64,000 nucleotides of DNA from Phytoseiulus persimilis (Eukaryota; Arthropoda; Arachnida; Mesostigmata; Phytoseiidae), in contig CM075103.1 of NCBI GenBank assembly GCA_037576195.1, positions 15,066,001 to 15,130,000 on the forward strand, given 5' to 3'. Both the position numbers and the translations under genes were made by a program. Below, in pieces: positions 35,398-47,549 of the stretch (position 1 is its first letter; every line of letters begins with the position of its first letter). The notes below the pieces were generated by a model that had not been told where the DNA came from, did not search any database, and was given only the letters and a program-made list of their open reading frames with translations.

Positions 35398-38300
35398 TCA
35401 AGCGATGGCCGAGCATCATGAAGCGAGCAGCTCGATGCGAGCGCTGTCAGTCACAATAAACGAACAAACTCACTCGAATCGCTGTGCAGACCATAGGCCT
35501 TTCGTACAGAGCAATTCTCCAGCATGCAACGACAAAGTTACCGAGTTTTGTCGATTTGTTGCCGTGGAAAACACAGCCACAGCCGAAGCGGCTGGACGAG
35601 GCGCGCCCTTTCGAACTGGAAGATACTGCGGCCGGCGACAAGTTGTCAAGTTTCTTCCGTATTCCGGCTTCCAGAGGTTTTCAAGAAAAGTATCAGGCGG
35701 CCTATAACCATTCGGGGCCGTGAGTATGCGAGGTTTCGTCAAGCTCCAAGCCGCTGACCCGGCGTTTATTCGGATCACAGGTTAGACTGGCCGGTGTCTT
35801 TTATATATATAGATTCTACCCAGGGGAGCATTTCGTCACATTCCGGCTTCGGCGAACTTTCCGAAGAGCCTGCTGTCCGTCAACTTCACATCACATCCGA
35901 GTCTGAACCAGAAACAGATTCCAGGAGGTTAACCGCGTGGACGGTGTCGGCAGTGTTTCTCTTCCATGCCAGTGTCTCTCAACTGCGAGCCTCCTGTGAG
36001 CCTAGTTTTTCTTACAGAGCTCCTCCTCGATTCTCCATGATCTGAATGAATTTGTCATCTCCCGGGAGAGACGGCCAGACTATAGTACAGACTACATGCT
36101 CACCGCGAAGAGCAATTTCGATGCAACTCGATTCCCCGTTCACAATGAATCGAGTAAGAGCCTGCATGACTCAACAGAAGTCTCCTCGTGGATCACGATA
36201 TTATTTAGGACCCGGAGGAGATACACGCAGTAGTCGTCAGACAAGGACAGCAGAGCTCATAAGCCGATTACGAATGAGACAGAGACCATCGGTATGCATG
36301 GACAAGTATATGGGCAAGGACTGCGACGCACGAGACCCAAAACATGACCAGCGTATTAGGAAAACGAAGTAAGCTTCCGCCCGACGACGACATTGATTTT
36401 TCTGTACAAACTAAGTGGAGCGATTCGTCGACATGTTTTTTTGATGCCCCCCCCCCCAAACTGTCCGTGATTGCGCACAAGCAAGTCGCGAACTCCGCCT
36501 TTCGGCTCCGAAGTAGAAGCTGAGTGGCATGTACGCTTATCGGAGCAGCATCACGTATAGCAGGCGATGAGTATGATTTCGTAATGCCGCCCCCACCGCG
36601 ACCTAGACTCGAACTTGTGAGACTTTGCAGGGCTACTCTGAGTACAAGCTGAGGTCATGCACTAGTCGCAAGCATCGGTCGCTCCCATCGGCCAAAGGAA
36701 GAGCCTAGGATTCGGCTGTCTCGCGAGTGAGATGTCACCAATGTGCCTGAGCTGAATAGCTTTCACGAATAGGAGACATCGACGGTTGCAGATATTCCAT
36801 TCTCCGAGGAGTGGCTACCCAGATACGCTCTCCGCGCACTGTGAACAAGGAAGCATATTTGCTTTTTTTCTCAAAGGTCCATTCAGCGCCTCTCGCGCGT
36901 ATTGTTCGCGAAACACTGATTCAGCCTGCCACGGTTTTCGCACCGCCCATTGTTCCTTTTAACACTAACGGCTTGTTTGCCGGTCGTTTTTTTGTCAAAG
37001 CCACGGCTGAATGATACGCACTCCTCAGGCGTTGGAATCGCATAGACGGGAATAAGACTTTTTGAAGATTACTGGCTCGGAGATTGAAAATTCCATGCGG
37101 CATCCGAATCTCAAAGACGATGAAGTTACGGGCTGTGCGGCTATCAGTCAAATGAGTTTCAGGGGAAATCTTCTCCCGCGTATCGAAAACGAAACTAGTT
37201 ATCGTTACGCGCTCAAGTTCCACGGACCTTCCCGTCCCGAACGTCTCGGTCGAGGAATTGCATCGTAATTCGCAGTTTTTCCCAAGCCTGCTCTGAATGG
37301 CTCAAACTTGTCTCACGATGACATTGTTCCGCGCCGGGGGGATTGAATCACCACAAGGCGGCGATTTTTCGGCAGTAATGGATCGTCGCCAACCATTCGG
37401 ATAATTTGTGATGGGACTGCTGTGATTCATAGAGAATTACTTCGCTCTGGAACCACCGAAGGACATCGGCATGCGGTATTTCATTACCGTGCTCACCCTT
37501 CCCGATTGCTCTTGCCGGAGCGCCGTCCATGACGACCTTGACCATTCTGCAAGCACGCTCGAAGCCTCACCAGCGTATGTTTCCCGATAACCGGGAGGAA
37601 GAAGTCTCAATTCTGCGAGGGAAGGGCGGAAAAAGTTGCGATGTGCTTCCGACTCTCAGCGAGTCCGTATAACTCCGCGATTTCGAATGGAATCCACCTG
37701 AGGGGAAGAACACTTTTATTCCGTTTCTCTCCGCCTTCAAGAAATGTGTCCGCAGCTTTGAATATGGCACCGTAGCTGCATTTTCAGAAGTTTTCTTCCA
37801 ATCAGATTACTGTTGGTTCGCTCGCTGTGACGCATGACGTAACGTTAGCTGAGCAAAAGCCTAAGGCGAACCGATCCTCGACGCTTTGTTTCCTGTGTGA
37901 GAGCTTTTAGGAAGAGCGTTCGATGACGCGGAGGCTCGAAAAGCGAGCGTCGCCGTTGGGAGCGTGGGTGGTTTACAGTGGCGTTGTGCCAGAGCAACTC
38001 GCGTCGACACCGTTAGAGCTACTTGAGTCGCGTTCAATGCTCGGATTCATCGATGTATGTCAGCTGAATATCTTCCTGCGGCCTTGCGCTATGGGTACTG
38101 ACTTGGACTCGAGCAGGAGACATCTCGAAAATAATTTTCGTACGAAATCCCTCCACGTATTCGATGCCCCGCTTGAACTCGACGCTGAGTAGTTGTCTGG
38201 CTGGCTCGGATACATAGAATACGAGCTTGAGTGCTAAGCCTGGCTCGAGATATGTCAGAGGACTCGTCTCGGACCGCAACCCATCGTGTATTTTACGAGT

Positions 38301-39690
38301 GTCTGACTGGGAATCTCTCTGTCAGAGTCGAGGATCCCAGTGCCTGTATCAAGGATCTTCTTTCAATCATGGTTTTTCAAGGGTGTGACGGACAGAGTTA
38401 ATCTGACAGAAGCGTGGCGGAGGGTTCGAGCCACCACATTGCAACCGCTGAGAGCTCGCGCCACCGAGGGTTCAATATTAGGCGAATCTTCGTCGTTCGA
38501 TCGCGAAACAGCTCAACATCTCCCGCATCTTTAGGATCCGATCAAGAACGCATCTCCACTTTGTCAACGATGACGTTCCGGTCCTCAGCGATGAAGACAA
38601 GTTCTTGAAGCTTCTGGAGCTCCTCGGACAATTTTGCCTCAAAGGGATTGCCATCATATACGTGAATGAACAGGAGCATTCCTTGCAGTCTCAACGCTTT
38701 GTGTCTTCTCCATTCGGTCGTGCTCGAAATCTTTTCTCTCCCCGACCAAAACCTGGACCTCACGGAGGATCGAGAAACTTGCTTCTCAGCGCTGGCTGCT
38801 CTGGGAGTTCGCCAGCCGCCCGATGGAGGCCGTCACCCGGAAAAATTGTTTTTGAATCGATTCGGGGTTAGTTAAGAACATGGATTGATTTCTCCCTTCG
38901 GTTGAGCCATACATTCGATTCACCTCTTTTAGGAATGACCTCTCACCGTTCCCTTTCCTTCGGTGATTTTTCGACCCAGAAATCAACCGCACAACCGAGA
39001 ACCAGCAACGAAATGAAAGAAGACGAAAAAGTCTCTTAGAGTTCATCAAATCAAATATATCCTCCCTGCTGAGAAAGTTCTAGGTTGCTCGGTTATCGGA
39101 GAATAATGGCAACTTCCTCGATCGGGAAGCAGGAAGTCAAAAACACCAGCTTCTGCTGGGAGTGACCAGGTGTTTGTTGGAATCGAGATCTACACATATC
39201 CGCTCTTTAGAGCCCTGGCTCAAGGTCCTCGGAACTCAGAAAGCCTCTGCGGTCAGGTGTAATTACGGTCCAACATGCAAATTCCGTTCTCGCTGTGCGC
39301 CGCATGACGAACGTCGACGTGGCTTTTCCTAACAAGCGCCCCTCAAGCTGGGATGTCTTGGACAAAGCAGGAGGGCGGCACCTGAAATCTTGAGGGTACT
39401 CCGACGACTCGGTCCTCGGATGGCCTCGGAAAGAACTATCGTACTCGCAGGAAAATATGCGACAACGGCTCGCTCAATCTTCGGCGCCATTCTTTCTCCC
39501 GCGTCTTGACCTGAGCGCTGATGAGAGACCGCTCAAATGATCGAATCACGCAACCTGCAGTTGTCAAGCGGGGAAAGTTCCCAACAGGTAAGCGCGCGCA
39601 GCGGTCCTGCCATCCGAATCAGGGGGAATCGGTTCACGGTGTAAACAATTGACAGTAGCATGAGTTATGAATAGAGAAAACTAGCAAGTT
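35398..39690. other. gene-free stretch
   Basis: Overlapping frames up to about 108 codons on both strands, none recognised. A poly(C) run of 11 lies at 36447-36457 and a TATATATA-type patch at about 35802-35810. Nothing else seen. Confidence 0.4.
36447..36457. repeat. poly(C) tract, 11 nt
   Basis: Run of 11 C in otherwise unique sequence. Confidence 0.9.
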
Positions 39691-39699
39691 GCCTACGGT

Positions 39700-40010
39700 T
39701 CTTGGGTTATGATGCAGAAGACTGACTCAATGAAAGTTCACAAGTCAGCGAGGGCTTAACTGGGAAGCTTGTTGAGCCAGCGGGACTCGACCGCGTGAAT
39801 CATACTGCTCTATGGCCAAGACAGGAGAGTTCAAGAGGTTCCTCGGTCTCTGCAGGTTTTCCAAACTTGTTCCCGAGGGGTACTGAACTTCGAAGAAGAG
39901 CGTGTGAGCTTGCACGGCGTTTGAGAACATTGATCAAAACTTGTGACTGCTCTCGCCTCTGCGATTACGATATGATGATTTTATCACGGGGATATTCGAG
40001 CATCCAGACA
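39700..40010 (+). pseudogene. possible Ty3/gypsy polymerase fossil
   Basis: In shifted plus-strand frames there is FLGYDAED near 39700, then LDRVNHTALWPR, then EFKRFLGLCRFSKLVPEG at about 39826-39880, then ACTAFENIDQNL. The order FLG / P-x-V-x-AI-x-x-x-P-x-P / ELRRFLGLVNFYRRFIP / AF-x-x-L-K-x-x-L is that of the reverse transcriptase-RNase H junction of gypsy-type retrotransposons. Several TGA codons and frame changes break it. Similarity is short, so the family call is tentative. Confidence 0.3.
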
Positions 40011-41266
40011 TCAGTTCCTTGAAGGGTCTCGTTCTCGTTTGCACTCGAACGTGATTCAAAATTCGTCATGGAATATCGGTATTTGTCCCTCCAGCGATGG
40101 AACCCACCGGACAACAATCGACGAGCCTTGGCCATTCCATGCCAGCCAAGGTTCACTCATAACGATCTCTCCTTTTCACTCCCTGCCTCGATCACAAGCG
40201 AACAAAGGGCAATCTGTATTCGGAATATTTACGTCTCTGGCATTCCGATAAGGCCGACTCAGCGAACGCGCGCTCTCCCGGAGTGTTGTGCTGTTCGACG
40301 CAGAGTATTCGAAGGGTAAACCTCAAGTTACGATATGATCCGAATCAGCATGATGAGCTCGTTCGCTTCGATTCAGATTTCTGGCGAATTCTCCCGTTCT
40401 TGGAAGTCAACGAATCGGGACATCTCGCTGTCACTTGGTACACTTCGTCACGAACGGTACCAGCTATCGGAAGAATGAGCATGAAACTATATCGCTTCCA
40501 AGGGTGGTCCAGCACCTGTTGTTGACCTGACTCGACCTGCACGACTTTGATCTCTCAAAAATGAACTGTCGTTGATATCCGCTGAATTCAAAACAAACTC
40601 ATGGAAAAAATGAGACGGCACAGAGGAAGCGGAGCATTGAAGATGGGAGCGCGAAGGGTATTCCTTGAACACCGAGATATATTGGTGGTTTACGACCCGA
40701 CAACTGCGAGTGCGGTTTAACTGCCGAGCTTGAAATCCCAGTATTGTTCCCATCGCGGCCCCGTAGAGTGTTTCGGTCACAATGCTCCTCTCCGTTTCAG
40801 GGTCGATTGAGTTCTCCCCCGGAAAGCAGAACACAGAGCCATGTAATGGGTCTGGAACATGCTCAATTTTGAAAATAAGCGATTGACCACAGATTGAAAG
40901 TCCCTGTTTGAGGGCTCACAGCTTAATTTATTGGGAATTTCCCTATCAACACATTTATGGCTCGTCTTGTTTCTGTGGAACATGGCACTCTTTGAATCCT
41001 CGATGAAGTGATGCACTTTCAATAAATACAAAAAAACGAACGAACATGCTTGTGCCGGCCAATTTTGTTCGTTTTGACGGAGGGAAGCTGTGACGGAGGA
41101 AGAAGCATTCGGTGAATGTATTGATATTACAGTGAAAGCTCGCGTCAGCTAGTAGACTGTTTCCCAGCTCGATCCTCTCCGTTCCATTGAGACTTTGCAC
41201 CAGCAAACCACCAGCTGCTCCTTTCCTTTCGTTCATGAGTCTCACAAGACTGCGACCTGCGGTTGC
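40011..41266. other. 3' flank of the minus-strand esterase-like gene
   Basis: No gene supported. A plus-strand frame at 40283-40525 looks mildly protein-like (YDPNQHDELVRFDSDFWRIL) but has no recognised content. The minus strand carries a candidate poly(A) signal noted separately. Confidence 0.35.
40927..40933 (-). terminator. candidate poly(A) signal for the minus-strand esterase-like gene
   Basis: The plus strand reads TTTATT here (AATAAA on the minus strand), about 335 nt past the stop codon at 41267. It is the only such hexamer I noticed in the near downstream region on that strand; usage is inferred. Confidence 0.35.
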
Positions 41267-43261
41267 TCAGGGGTCGTTCTGGGACACTTTTTTGAAATGC
41301 ACTGAGCCCATCGGTGCCGAGGCTGATCTTCTCGCCCTCCACAGGAGGAGGCCAAGACCAAGACACACAATCACCAAGAGCCCCAACGGGATTGCGGTCC
41401 CCACCGTTGAGTTTCTGTACATGTTGGAGCTCCGATAACGATCTTCGGACTTGACGCTGATGTCGTCGAGGATGGTTCCGATGGTTGGGACGAATTTCGA
41501 CCAGAATACCCGACTGGGCTCGCGGTATTTCGTGGTGAACGCTTCGACAGATCCTTTGCCTCTCAGCGCCGTGATGTAATAGACCTGCTGAAGGTTCGGT
41601 TTGTAGTCCTGGATTCCCCCGTAGTCCCGTACCTCGGTGTCGACTTTCCCGAAGAGACCCGAGATGATCGTCGACCATACCCGAGTCAGGCGATCCTCAG
41701 AGCTCGGATCTGGAGGAGTGATTCCATTCACACCGACGAGTTGGAGAAGATCATCCATGGACGTTCCGTACTTCACGAGAGCAGACGACATGACTCGGAG
41801 TTTGGAGCTGAACGTGGTGAGCTCCGGCTCGGCGCTTCGATAGTAGATGTAGACGCCCGACTGTCTTTGTAGGAGCTTCTTGCTGGCGTGGATGTGGGCC
41901 GCACTGATCACCGGAGCTACACTCAGGTAATCCGTGAGAGCGTCGATCATGAGTGAGTCGAAGAGCGTTTGGTTCCTCATGAGCTCATCGTCGGTGTAGT
42001 TCCTGAAGTAGAGGAACTTCACTGAAGCGGCCAGAGCTAGAGAAGTGTCGCCATGAGACTGGAACGGGGTCAGGTAGTACTTGATCCGCTCGTCGACGGA
42101 GTTGTCGGGTGGCGGGTCCGCGGTGCGGCCGTGCTGCGGCACGGTCCTCGCCTGGGACTGGGTGTAGTACCTCAGGCTGGCCGCGTGCTCTGGAAAACCG
42201 TAAATCACTCCTCGGACGTTGTCGAAAGTCTCCCGTTCCAGCAGTTTTCGTGGATGATCGGTGATGTAGGCTCTGGTGATGTCCCGCGTGTGGTTCGCGT
42301 CCACAACCGGGCCGAACAGAAAGTGGCCTCCGTCACCAACTTCGACGATCGTTTTGAGATCGGCGTTCCGCAGGCAGCTGATCAATTTCCTGGTGCTGCT
42401 CGAGCTGCAACCGAGGTGTTGACCGAAATCGAAAGCGCGGTCACGAGCGTCGCGAACGTTCGCATCCGGACTCAGGGCGCTGCCGCCGGAAATCAACGCC
42501 GCCGAGAACATGGGTTTGTTGATCGGGTTCAGCGTGTGGTACGAAACCGAAATTCCTCCGGAACCGAAACCCAACAAACCGATTCTCTGCTGATCGACCT
42601 GGGGAATTCCTCCGTTGACCACTTGTTCTTTGAGGAACTTCAGGGCCTCACTCTGATCCCAGAGTCCGAGGTTGGCGGGACCTTCTTCGTCCTCTGTTGT
42701 CAGGAATCCGAGCGCACCCAGGCGGTAGTGGACCACGGCTAGCACACCGACGTCCTTTTGATCCTTGAAACCTCCCGCCACCGGATTCAGATACTGGGCG
42801 ACGCCAGATTTGAACTCGAAACCTTCGAGAAGTATGGTCATACCGTATTTCCTGTAGGACGACTGCTGGTCGTTGAACAGATCCTCCAGAACGTAGAGGT
42901 CGACACGAAGGCAGTCTTCGGCGCTCAGGTCGGAGTCGAATCGGTTCCGGAACGGATCGACTTGGGGGCACGATTTTGATTTGAGCGGAGGAGTTTTGTA
43001 ATATGTCTTGTGCTCGTCGTCCCTGAGGTTCCATTCGCGGAGCTTCGACAGAGGCTCGGGTCTCGTGAATCGGAAACGACCGACCGGCTGACGAGCGTAG
43101 GGGATTCCGTAAAACGCGAGAACTTTTGCATTGTTGTCTATTCTGAGATCGTGGCTGCTGTACTCGACTCCACCGATCACGAGCTTTCGAGTCTGGCCAG
43201 AAGCCAGCGCCAGGACGGCGCAGAGCACCGCCGGCACTACAACAACGACACTAGGAGCCAT
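41267..43261 (-). CDS. cholinesterase-like membrane pseudoenzyme (664 aa)
   Basis: Intact intronless 664-codon gene of the carboxylesterase/cholinesterase alpha/beta-hydrolase fold. Signal peptide about 1-22, then the AFYGIPYARQPVGRFRF entry motif (about 49-65). The first cysteine loop is C98-C117, the latter in SAEDCLRVDLYV. HYRLGALGF is at about 178-186 and ANLGLWDQ at 196-203. The nucleophile elbow reads GFGSGG at 231-236, where active enzymes have GESAGG, so the catalytic serine position is glycine. C284-C296 fits the second loop. The region equivalent to the catalytic histidine reads YGTSMDDLLQLVG (about 498-510) with no histidine. NxT/S sites at 323, 421, 430 and 617; one membrane span about 620-641, then a basic stop-transfer and a tail of about 20 residues. 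This suits a non-catalytic adhesion or receptor role, as in neuroligin, gliotactin or glutactin; the ligand is unknown. The ATG is 53 nt downstream of a TATA box. Confidence 0.9.
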   Translation of the reverse strand: MAPSVVVVVPAVLCAVLALASGQTRKLVIGGVEYSSHDLRIDNNAKVLAFYGIPYARQPVGRFRFTRPEPLSKLREWNLRDDEHKTYYKTPPLKSKSCPQVDPFRNRFDSDLSAEDCLRVDLYVLEDLFNDQQSSYRKYGMTILLEGFEFKSGVAQYLNPVAGGFKDQKDVGVLAVVHYRLGALGFLTTEDEEGPANLGLWDQSEALKFLKEQVVNGGIPQVDQQRIGLLGFGSGGISVSYHTLNPINKPMFSAALISGGSALSPDANVRDARDRAFDFGQHLGCSSSSTRKLISCLRNADLKTIVEVGDGGHFLFGPVVDANHTRDITRAYITDHPRKLLERETFDNVRGVIYGFPEHAASLRYYTQSQARTVPQHGRTADPPPDNSVDERIKYYLTPFQSHGDTSLALAASVKFLYFRNYTDDELMRNQTLFDSLMIDALTDYLSVAPVISAAHIHASKKLLQRQSGVYIYYRSAEPELTTFSSKLRVMSSALVKYGTSMDDLLQLVGVNGITPPDPSSEDRLTRVWSTIISGLFGKVDTEVRDYGGIQDYKPNLQQVYYITALRGKGSVEAFTTKYREPSRVFWSKFVPTIGTILDDISVKSEDRYRSSNMYRNSTVGTAIPLGLLVIVCLGLGLLLWRARRSASAPMGSVHFKKVSQNDP

Positions 43262-43313
43262 TCCCGTTAGGATCTCGGCGTGGAATGGAACGACGCTCGC
43301 GGCGCGGTCGGCC

Positions 43314-43321
43314 TATATAGG
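43314..43321 (-). promoter_or_regulatory. TATA box of the minus-strand esterase-like gene
   Basis: The minus strand reads CCTATATAGG centred here, about 53 nt upstream of the ATG at 43261. A start site 25-30 nt downstream would leave a 5' leader of about 25-30 nt, with no intron needed. Confidence 0.65.
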
Positions 43322-45265
43322 CGAGTGGTTTGTTATGTACAGAAGACGAGGGTGACGATTCGTCAACTCTCGATGGGCGCTGGCCGCCGTAAGACAATCG
43401 ACGGTGAATCATGCGACACTCGAGATCGACTGGATTCACCTCACAGATCGCTGTCTCCCTGAAGTGAATCCCCCACTCGCACTCGATCAGATCGTGTCAA
43501 TTCGGAAGATCCCGATTCGTTCCCTGGTGCTGCTGCCCTCAAAACTCGTCGTAACGGAAGACTGAGCGGCTCAGGCTGCAACATGTCTAGATATTTTCCT
43601 ACCTGTCAGAAAATGGAGGGAGTTTCTCGATTTTCCGTGGGAAGTAGGGCTCCCATTGCAGGAGCTGATCAAGCTGATCCGATGACTCATTGGTCGGAGA
43701 GGAGGATTTGACCAAATCCTTAAATCAACGACCGAGCTAATTAAACCCACCGCTCATTGGCTAAACGTCGAACAAGAAGCTCGAGCTGATATTGACGAGC
43801 TTCAAGTGGCCAGCAATGGCAGTGCGCTCAATGCTGAATACGCGCTAATACCCGCGCGTTGGAACGGCTATTTCAGCTAGGCAAATCTGAATGCTTTATG
43901 TCCAGCCTCGTTGATTCATGAAGCATGTGTGCAGTGTGCGATGTGATCACCTATCCTCACTTCCTCCCATCTTCCGAGCCCATGAACCGATCGGGAGACC
44001 GAGCGATGGAGGTGAAGTGAAAGTTTGATACGTGAGTCGTAGAACAGATGTTCTACGTTCGGCCACCTCACAGCCCTGCGGACGGTTTTCGGTCACCCGC
44101 GTTCCCTAAACGAAGATTAGTAGGAGGGTGGTTTCGCCTATGTGATCAAATTCTAGGCAGCGCCGCGAGTCGCGACCTATGAAGGTGATCCCGGAACCAG
44201 CCCCGAAATCATCGATTCCGTCGGGTTGGATCGATCCCGAAAATGTTCGAGTCACAGCATCTCGATTGCCGCCGAATCGGTCGAGGAGTTGAGGCGATTA
44301 CTTTCTCTCGTGCGGCGAGCTCCTAGAGAGATCGGATCTCTAACCTGAGCTTGGGATCCGCATGAGGTTTGCCTTCCTCTGCGAGCTCCGATTGCGGCTT
44401 GCAGAGCCCGCTTGCGTTGTAGATGGATAAACGCTGAACATACGAGGACGCCACTCGACCTTAACCATGGACTGCAATCGCATGAAGTCGAGAAGGGAAC
44501 GGGCGCAAGATTCGCGCCCGTTAGTGGAGTGAATCGACCAACTTGAGCATCAACAAATAGCGCGGGCGTTGCCCTATGATTGAAGAACTCGGACCTTGAC
44601 AAACGAATCCGGATCAATCGGCCGGAGGAGAACGGCGTCCTCTAGCGTACCCCCGAATTCATCGCAAGTGAAGCGACGTAGTCCGGCGGGCGGGACGCGA
44701 TCGCTGATCGTTCGAGTCGTGACCCGCCTGTCTGGCGATCAGCTGGACAGACGCAACCCTCTGAATTACTGTCAAATGCCGAGTTTTTGGTTGTTTTAGT
44801 GATAAAGGACTGAATTGGGACGGGAAGACGAGAAAAGGAGAATCGAAATTCGGGGGTAGCTCGGAGGACGAGCTGTTTGTCCTCGAGCATGCGCTACCTC
44901 ATGATGGAGCTCGATCATCGAGGGGAAATGAGTTATTGCCATTGATAACTTTCCATCGCATGATCTGTTCCCAATGAAATGGGAGCTGCCCTCACCGTCA
45001 TGCCTTTCAATGCTTCAGCAGACAGTGTTACCACGGATTACCTGACCAAAGCAAGAAACAGCTTCGGAGGTGATCTCTCGGAACTTATTACCAGCGCGCT
45101 TGAACAGTCGAATGAAATTCCGCCTAGAAATTATGAGAAACAGGGATTCGAGCTCCCGAAAAGGAGAATACAACTGACGATTCGCGCGATTCCCGTTATT
45201 CATCGTTGAGCTATTCAAACGGATATTTTGAGCCCGAGGTGAGAACAGCAAACAAGTCTTGGTAA
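43322..45265. other. intergenic region between the divergent esterase-like genes (left part)
   Basis: About 4.3 kb separates the two divergent genes. This part has only short frames and no recognised element. Confidence 0.4.
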
Positions 45266-45268
45266 TTG

Positions 45269-45979
45269 ATGCGGAGACGGAATCTAATCCCGCGAGCGAT
45301 TGGTCCGGCCGTGCCTCGACTGGTCCGTCGGTTTGCCTGGAAAAATCGTCATTCGCCAGGCACGCCCTGGATGACACATGACATAGTTTACGATTGCGGT
45401 ACGAACCTGACGCACTTTACGAAGCGGATAACTATGCAGAACGCGTCATCATCCATGTCGATATCGGCCAGCGCTCGTAGAGAGAGAGAGAGAGAGTTCC
45501 AGCGCTGTCAAGACTGCGATCGCGATCGAATCCTTACGGCCAACAATGATAGAGCCGTCGTGCGCGTGAAAAGAGGGTGCTTCCTGGTAACACCCTCCCT
45601 GAAAGAAGTGAGCGATCGAACCTTGATTTGGAGGCCAACCCGTGGAAAATCCGAAATCATTGACATCTGCATTGCTCCGCCATGTCGTCCCGGAAATTGT
45701 CAGTCTCAGAGACGAAACTCGCGAGTCGCTTTTTCCAGCCTTCTAAGGAGCGTGTTAGGGCAGTGCATAATCCTGCACAAGAGACGCTGCAACGTGAATC
45801 ATAACCTAGGAAATATTCGACAGAGATGTCTAATGAGTGAAATCGTTCACCGCAACGATCTCTTGAACTCGATCGCTTCCATCACGTTCTCTCTGCTGTT
45901 TGAATCGTCATGGGACTGGATGAGAGGAGCTCATGGCGATCGTTTTTTATCCAGCTCCCTAGACTTGTTGGATCGCTGA
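45269..45979 (+). CDS. hypothetical open frame, 236 codons
   Basis: ATG at 45269 opens 236 codons ending TGA at 45979, longer than expected by chance for most of the window (I estimate well under one such frame per 64 kb). The predicted protein is arginine- and serine-rich, with a repetitive SARREREREF stretch encoded by an (AG)n microsatellite. It has scattered cysteines, no signal peptide or membrane span and no recognised domain. No TATA box or poly(A) signal was matched to it. It lies between the two divergent esterase-like genes on the strand of the right-hand one. It could be a real orphan gene or a chance frame. Confidence 0.2.
   Translation: MRRRNLIPRAIGPAVPRLVRRFAWKNRHSPGTPWMTHDIVYDCGTNLTHFTKRITMQNASSSMSISASARREREREFQRCQDCDRDRILTANNDRAVVRVKRGCFLVTPSLKEVSDRTLIWRPTRGKSEIIDICIAPPCRPGNCQSQRRNSRVAFSSLLRSVLGQCIILHKRRCNVNHNLGNIRQRCLMSEIVHRNDLLNSIASITFSLLFESSWDWMRGAHGDRFLSSSLDLLDR
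45479..45496. repeat. (AG)n microsatellite
   Basis: Nine uninterrupted AG dinucleotides. Confidence 0.9.
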
Positions 45980-47490
45980 GTCCGAACCTGAGCGCGAAAT
46001 TCTCAGAAAAGAAGTCGGAAACCTTCCCAGGGGAAACTTGCCCCTTTCGTTCGAGGGGAGAACGCTCCTGAGAGTAAATGACGGACTTCCTTCGAACTTC
46101 CGAAAGCTGTACTTTGCTCCTATTAGAGCCGATTCTTGATTTTATTTTTTTGCTGAAAGCTGTCCGAAAGACGCGTATTTTCTGCACTCCGATTTCCCTG
46201 AACGCACTCATTCTCAGCTGAATTCTCACAGGCCAGAAATCAACGTTTCCAGCCACTTTCAGCCCTACATTCAAAACTCGCCATTACCGACGGCCATAGT
46301 GCTTCTCATGATCCCGCGCTGCTCCGCGAACGCTAGGAGATCTGCACGCGGCGCCCCACGGCTCCAATCTCCGATCGGGGAAGAACATCTGCTCTCGTGT
46401 TAACGTTGGAATGCATGTTTCCCCGGTCTTTCGGCACGGTCATTGAGGACTCCTTAGGAACTATGCGCGGAGGAGAGCCTGATGGGCTGATGTTTCACCT
46501 AAGAAGCCCCAAATGGTGACACTGCCCGTTTGTGCTTGTGAGAAAAAAACTGCTCGCTGCCAGCGACTGAAAACCGTCTGAAGTAGTGTGCCAAAGCTCG
46601 CCTCAGCAAGTCGAACGGAACAATCATCAACGGACAGTCTCACGACTCCGAACTTCTCGAGTGAAGCAATCAATCGAGCTCTCACATGCAGTGCGCTCGA
46701 ACGAGTTCCAAGTTTCCTACGACTTTTCGATGATTGCGCTAAAGAAGCGGGCCAACGTGGGATCGGACGCAAATACGAGAGCAGACGTCTCGGCCCGATC
46801 GGAGATCGGAACTGTGTAGCGCCCTGTGGAGATTTCCGACAGCGTTCGCTGAAGCACGCGGGCTCATTCGAAACGGTATGGCCCCCGAGAAACCCGATTT
46901 AGAATTGTGGAGGCTGACTCCTATTCCCGACTCGTTTGGAAGAAGATGATCCTCATTGCGCTCGGGGGTACCGATCAGGAAATACGCGTCTTTTTGACGG
47001 CTTCCAGACAGAAGAAAAATATGTCAGGAATTAGATCGAATATGAGCAAGTTGTTGGCTATAACTCAAAGCCTCGAAGAGTTTTCTGAAAATCCACATCA
47101 GGGCCGCACGGTTTTTCGGTCACCGTTTTGAGCTTCGATCGTTTTGGAAGAGGCGCATCTTTGCTCCGAGGAAGGAAGGAGTCTGCACTTTTGCTTCCCG
47201 CCCTCCTCCCCCAAGCGAGATTCCTGTACACGCCACTGCTCGGTAGTTCAGCGCAGCACCATGTCGCTCTCATCGGATGACTTTCCCCTCGAGTGATTGA
47301 ATCATGATACAATCCGAGCGTAGAGTCGCTCGTTACAGCATTTGCTGAAACTTCCCGAGAATGCCCGGTGACGTCGGTGCGAGGCGGCAGAATGGTGGCT
47401 GACTTTCGGTTCGACGGGAGGCGGGCCTAGGCAACGGTCGGGGAGTTTTCCCACGCGCATTTTCCCATAAGAATTGGTTTTTACAAGCAG
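45980..47490. other. upstream region of the plus-strand esterase-like gene
   Basis: Short frames on both strands; no recognised element or gene before the TATA box at 47496. Confidence 0.4.
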
Positions 47491-47495
47491 TTGTC

Positions 47496-47504
47496 TATAT
47501 AAAG
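47496..47504 (+). promoter_or_regulatory. TATA box of the plus-strand esterase-like gene
   Basis: TATATAAAG at 47496-47504. A GCAGTG sequence resembling an arthropod initiator (TCAGT) lies at 47527-47532, 31 nt from the start of the TATA box, and the ATG follows at 47550, giving a leader of about 20 nt. The spacing is what a focused RNA polymerase II promoter shows. Confidence 0.75.
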
Positions 47505-47549
47505 CAGTTGTAGTAAATATCGCGACGCAGTGGTTCGCCGAGAGTAGCG

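Noticed and set aside
35802-35812. TATATATA as a TATA box
   Set aside because: No coding region with recognisable content starts downstream on either strand.
42053-42742. 229-codon plus-strand open frame
   Set aside because: Lies wholly antisense to the intact esterase-like gene at 41267-43261; no domain and explained by codon bias on the opposite strand.
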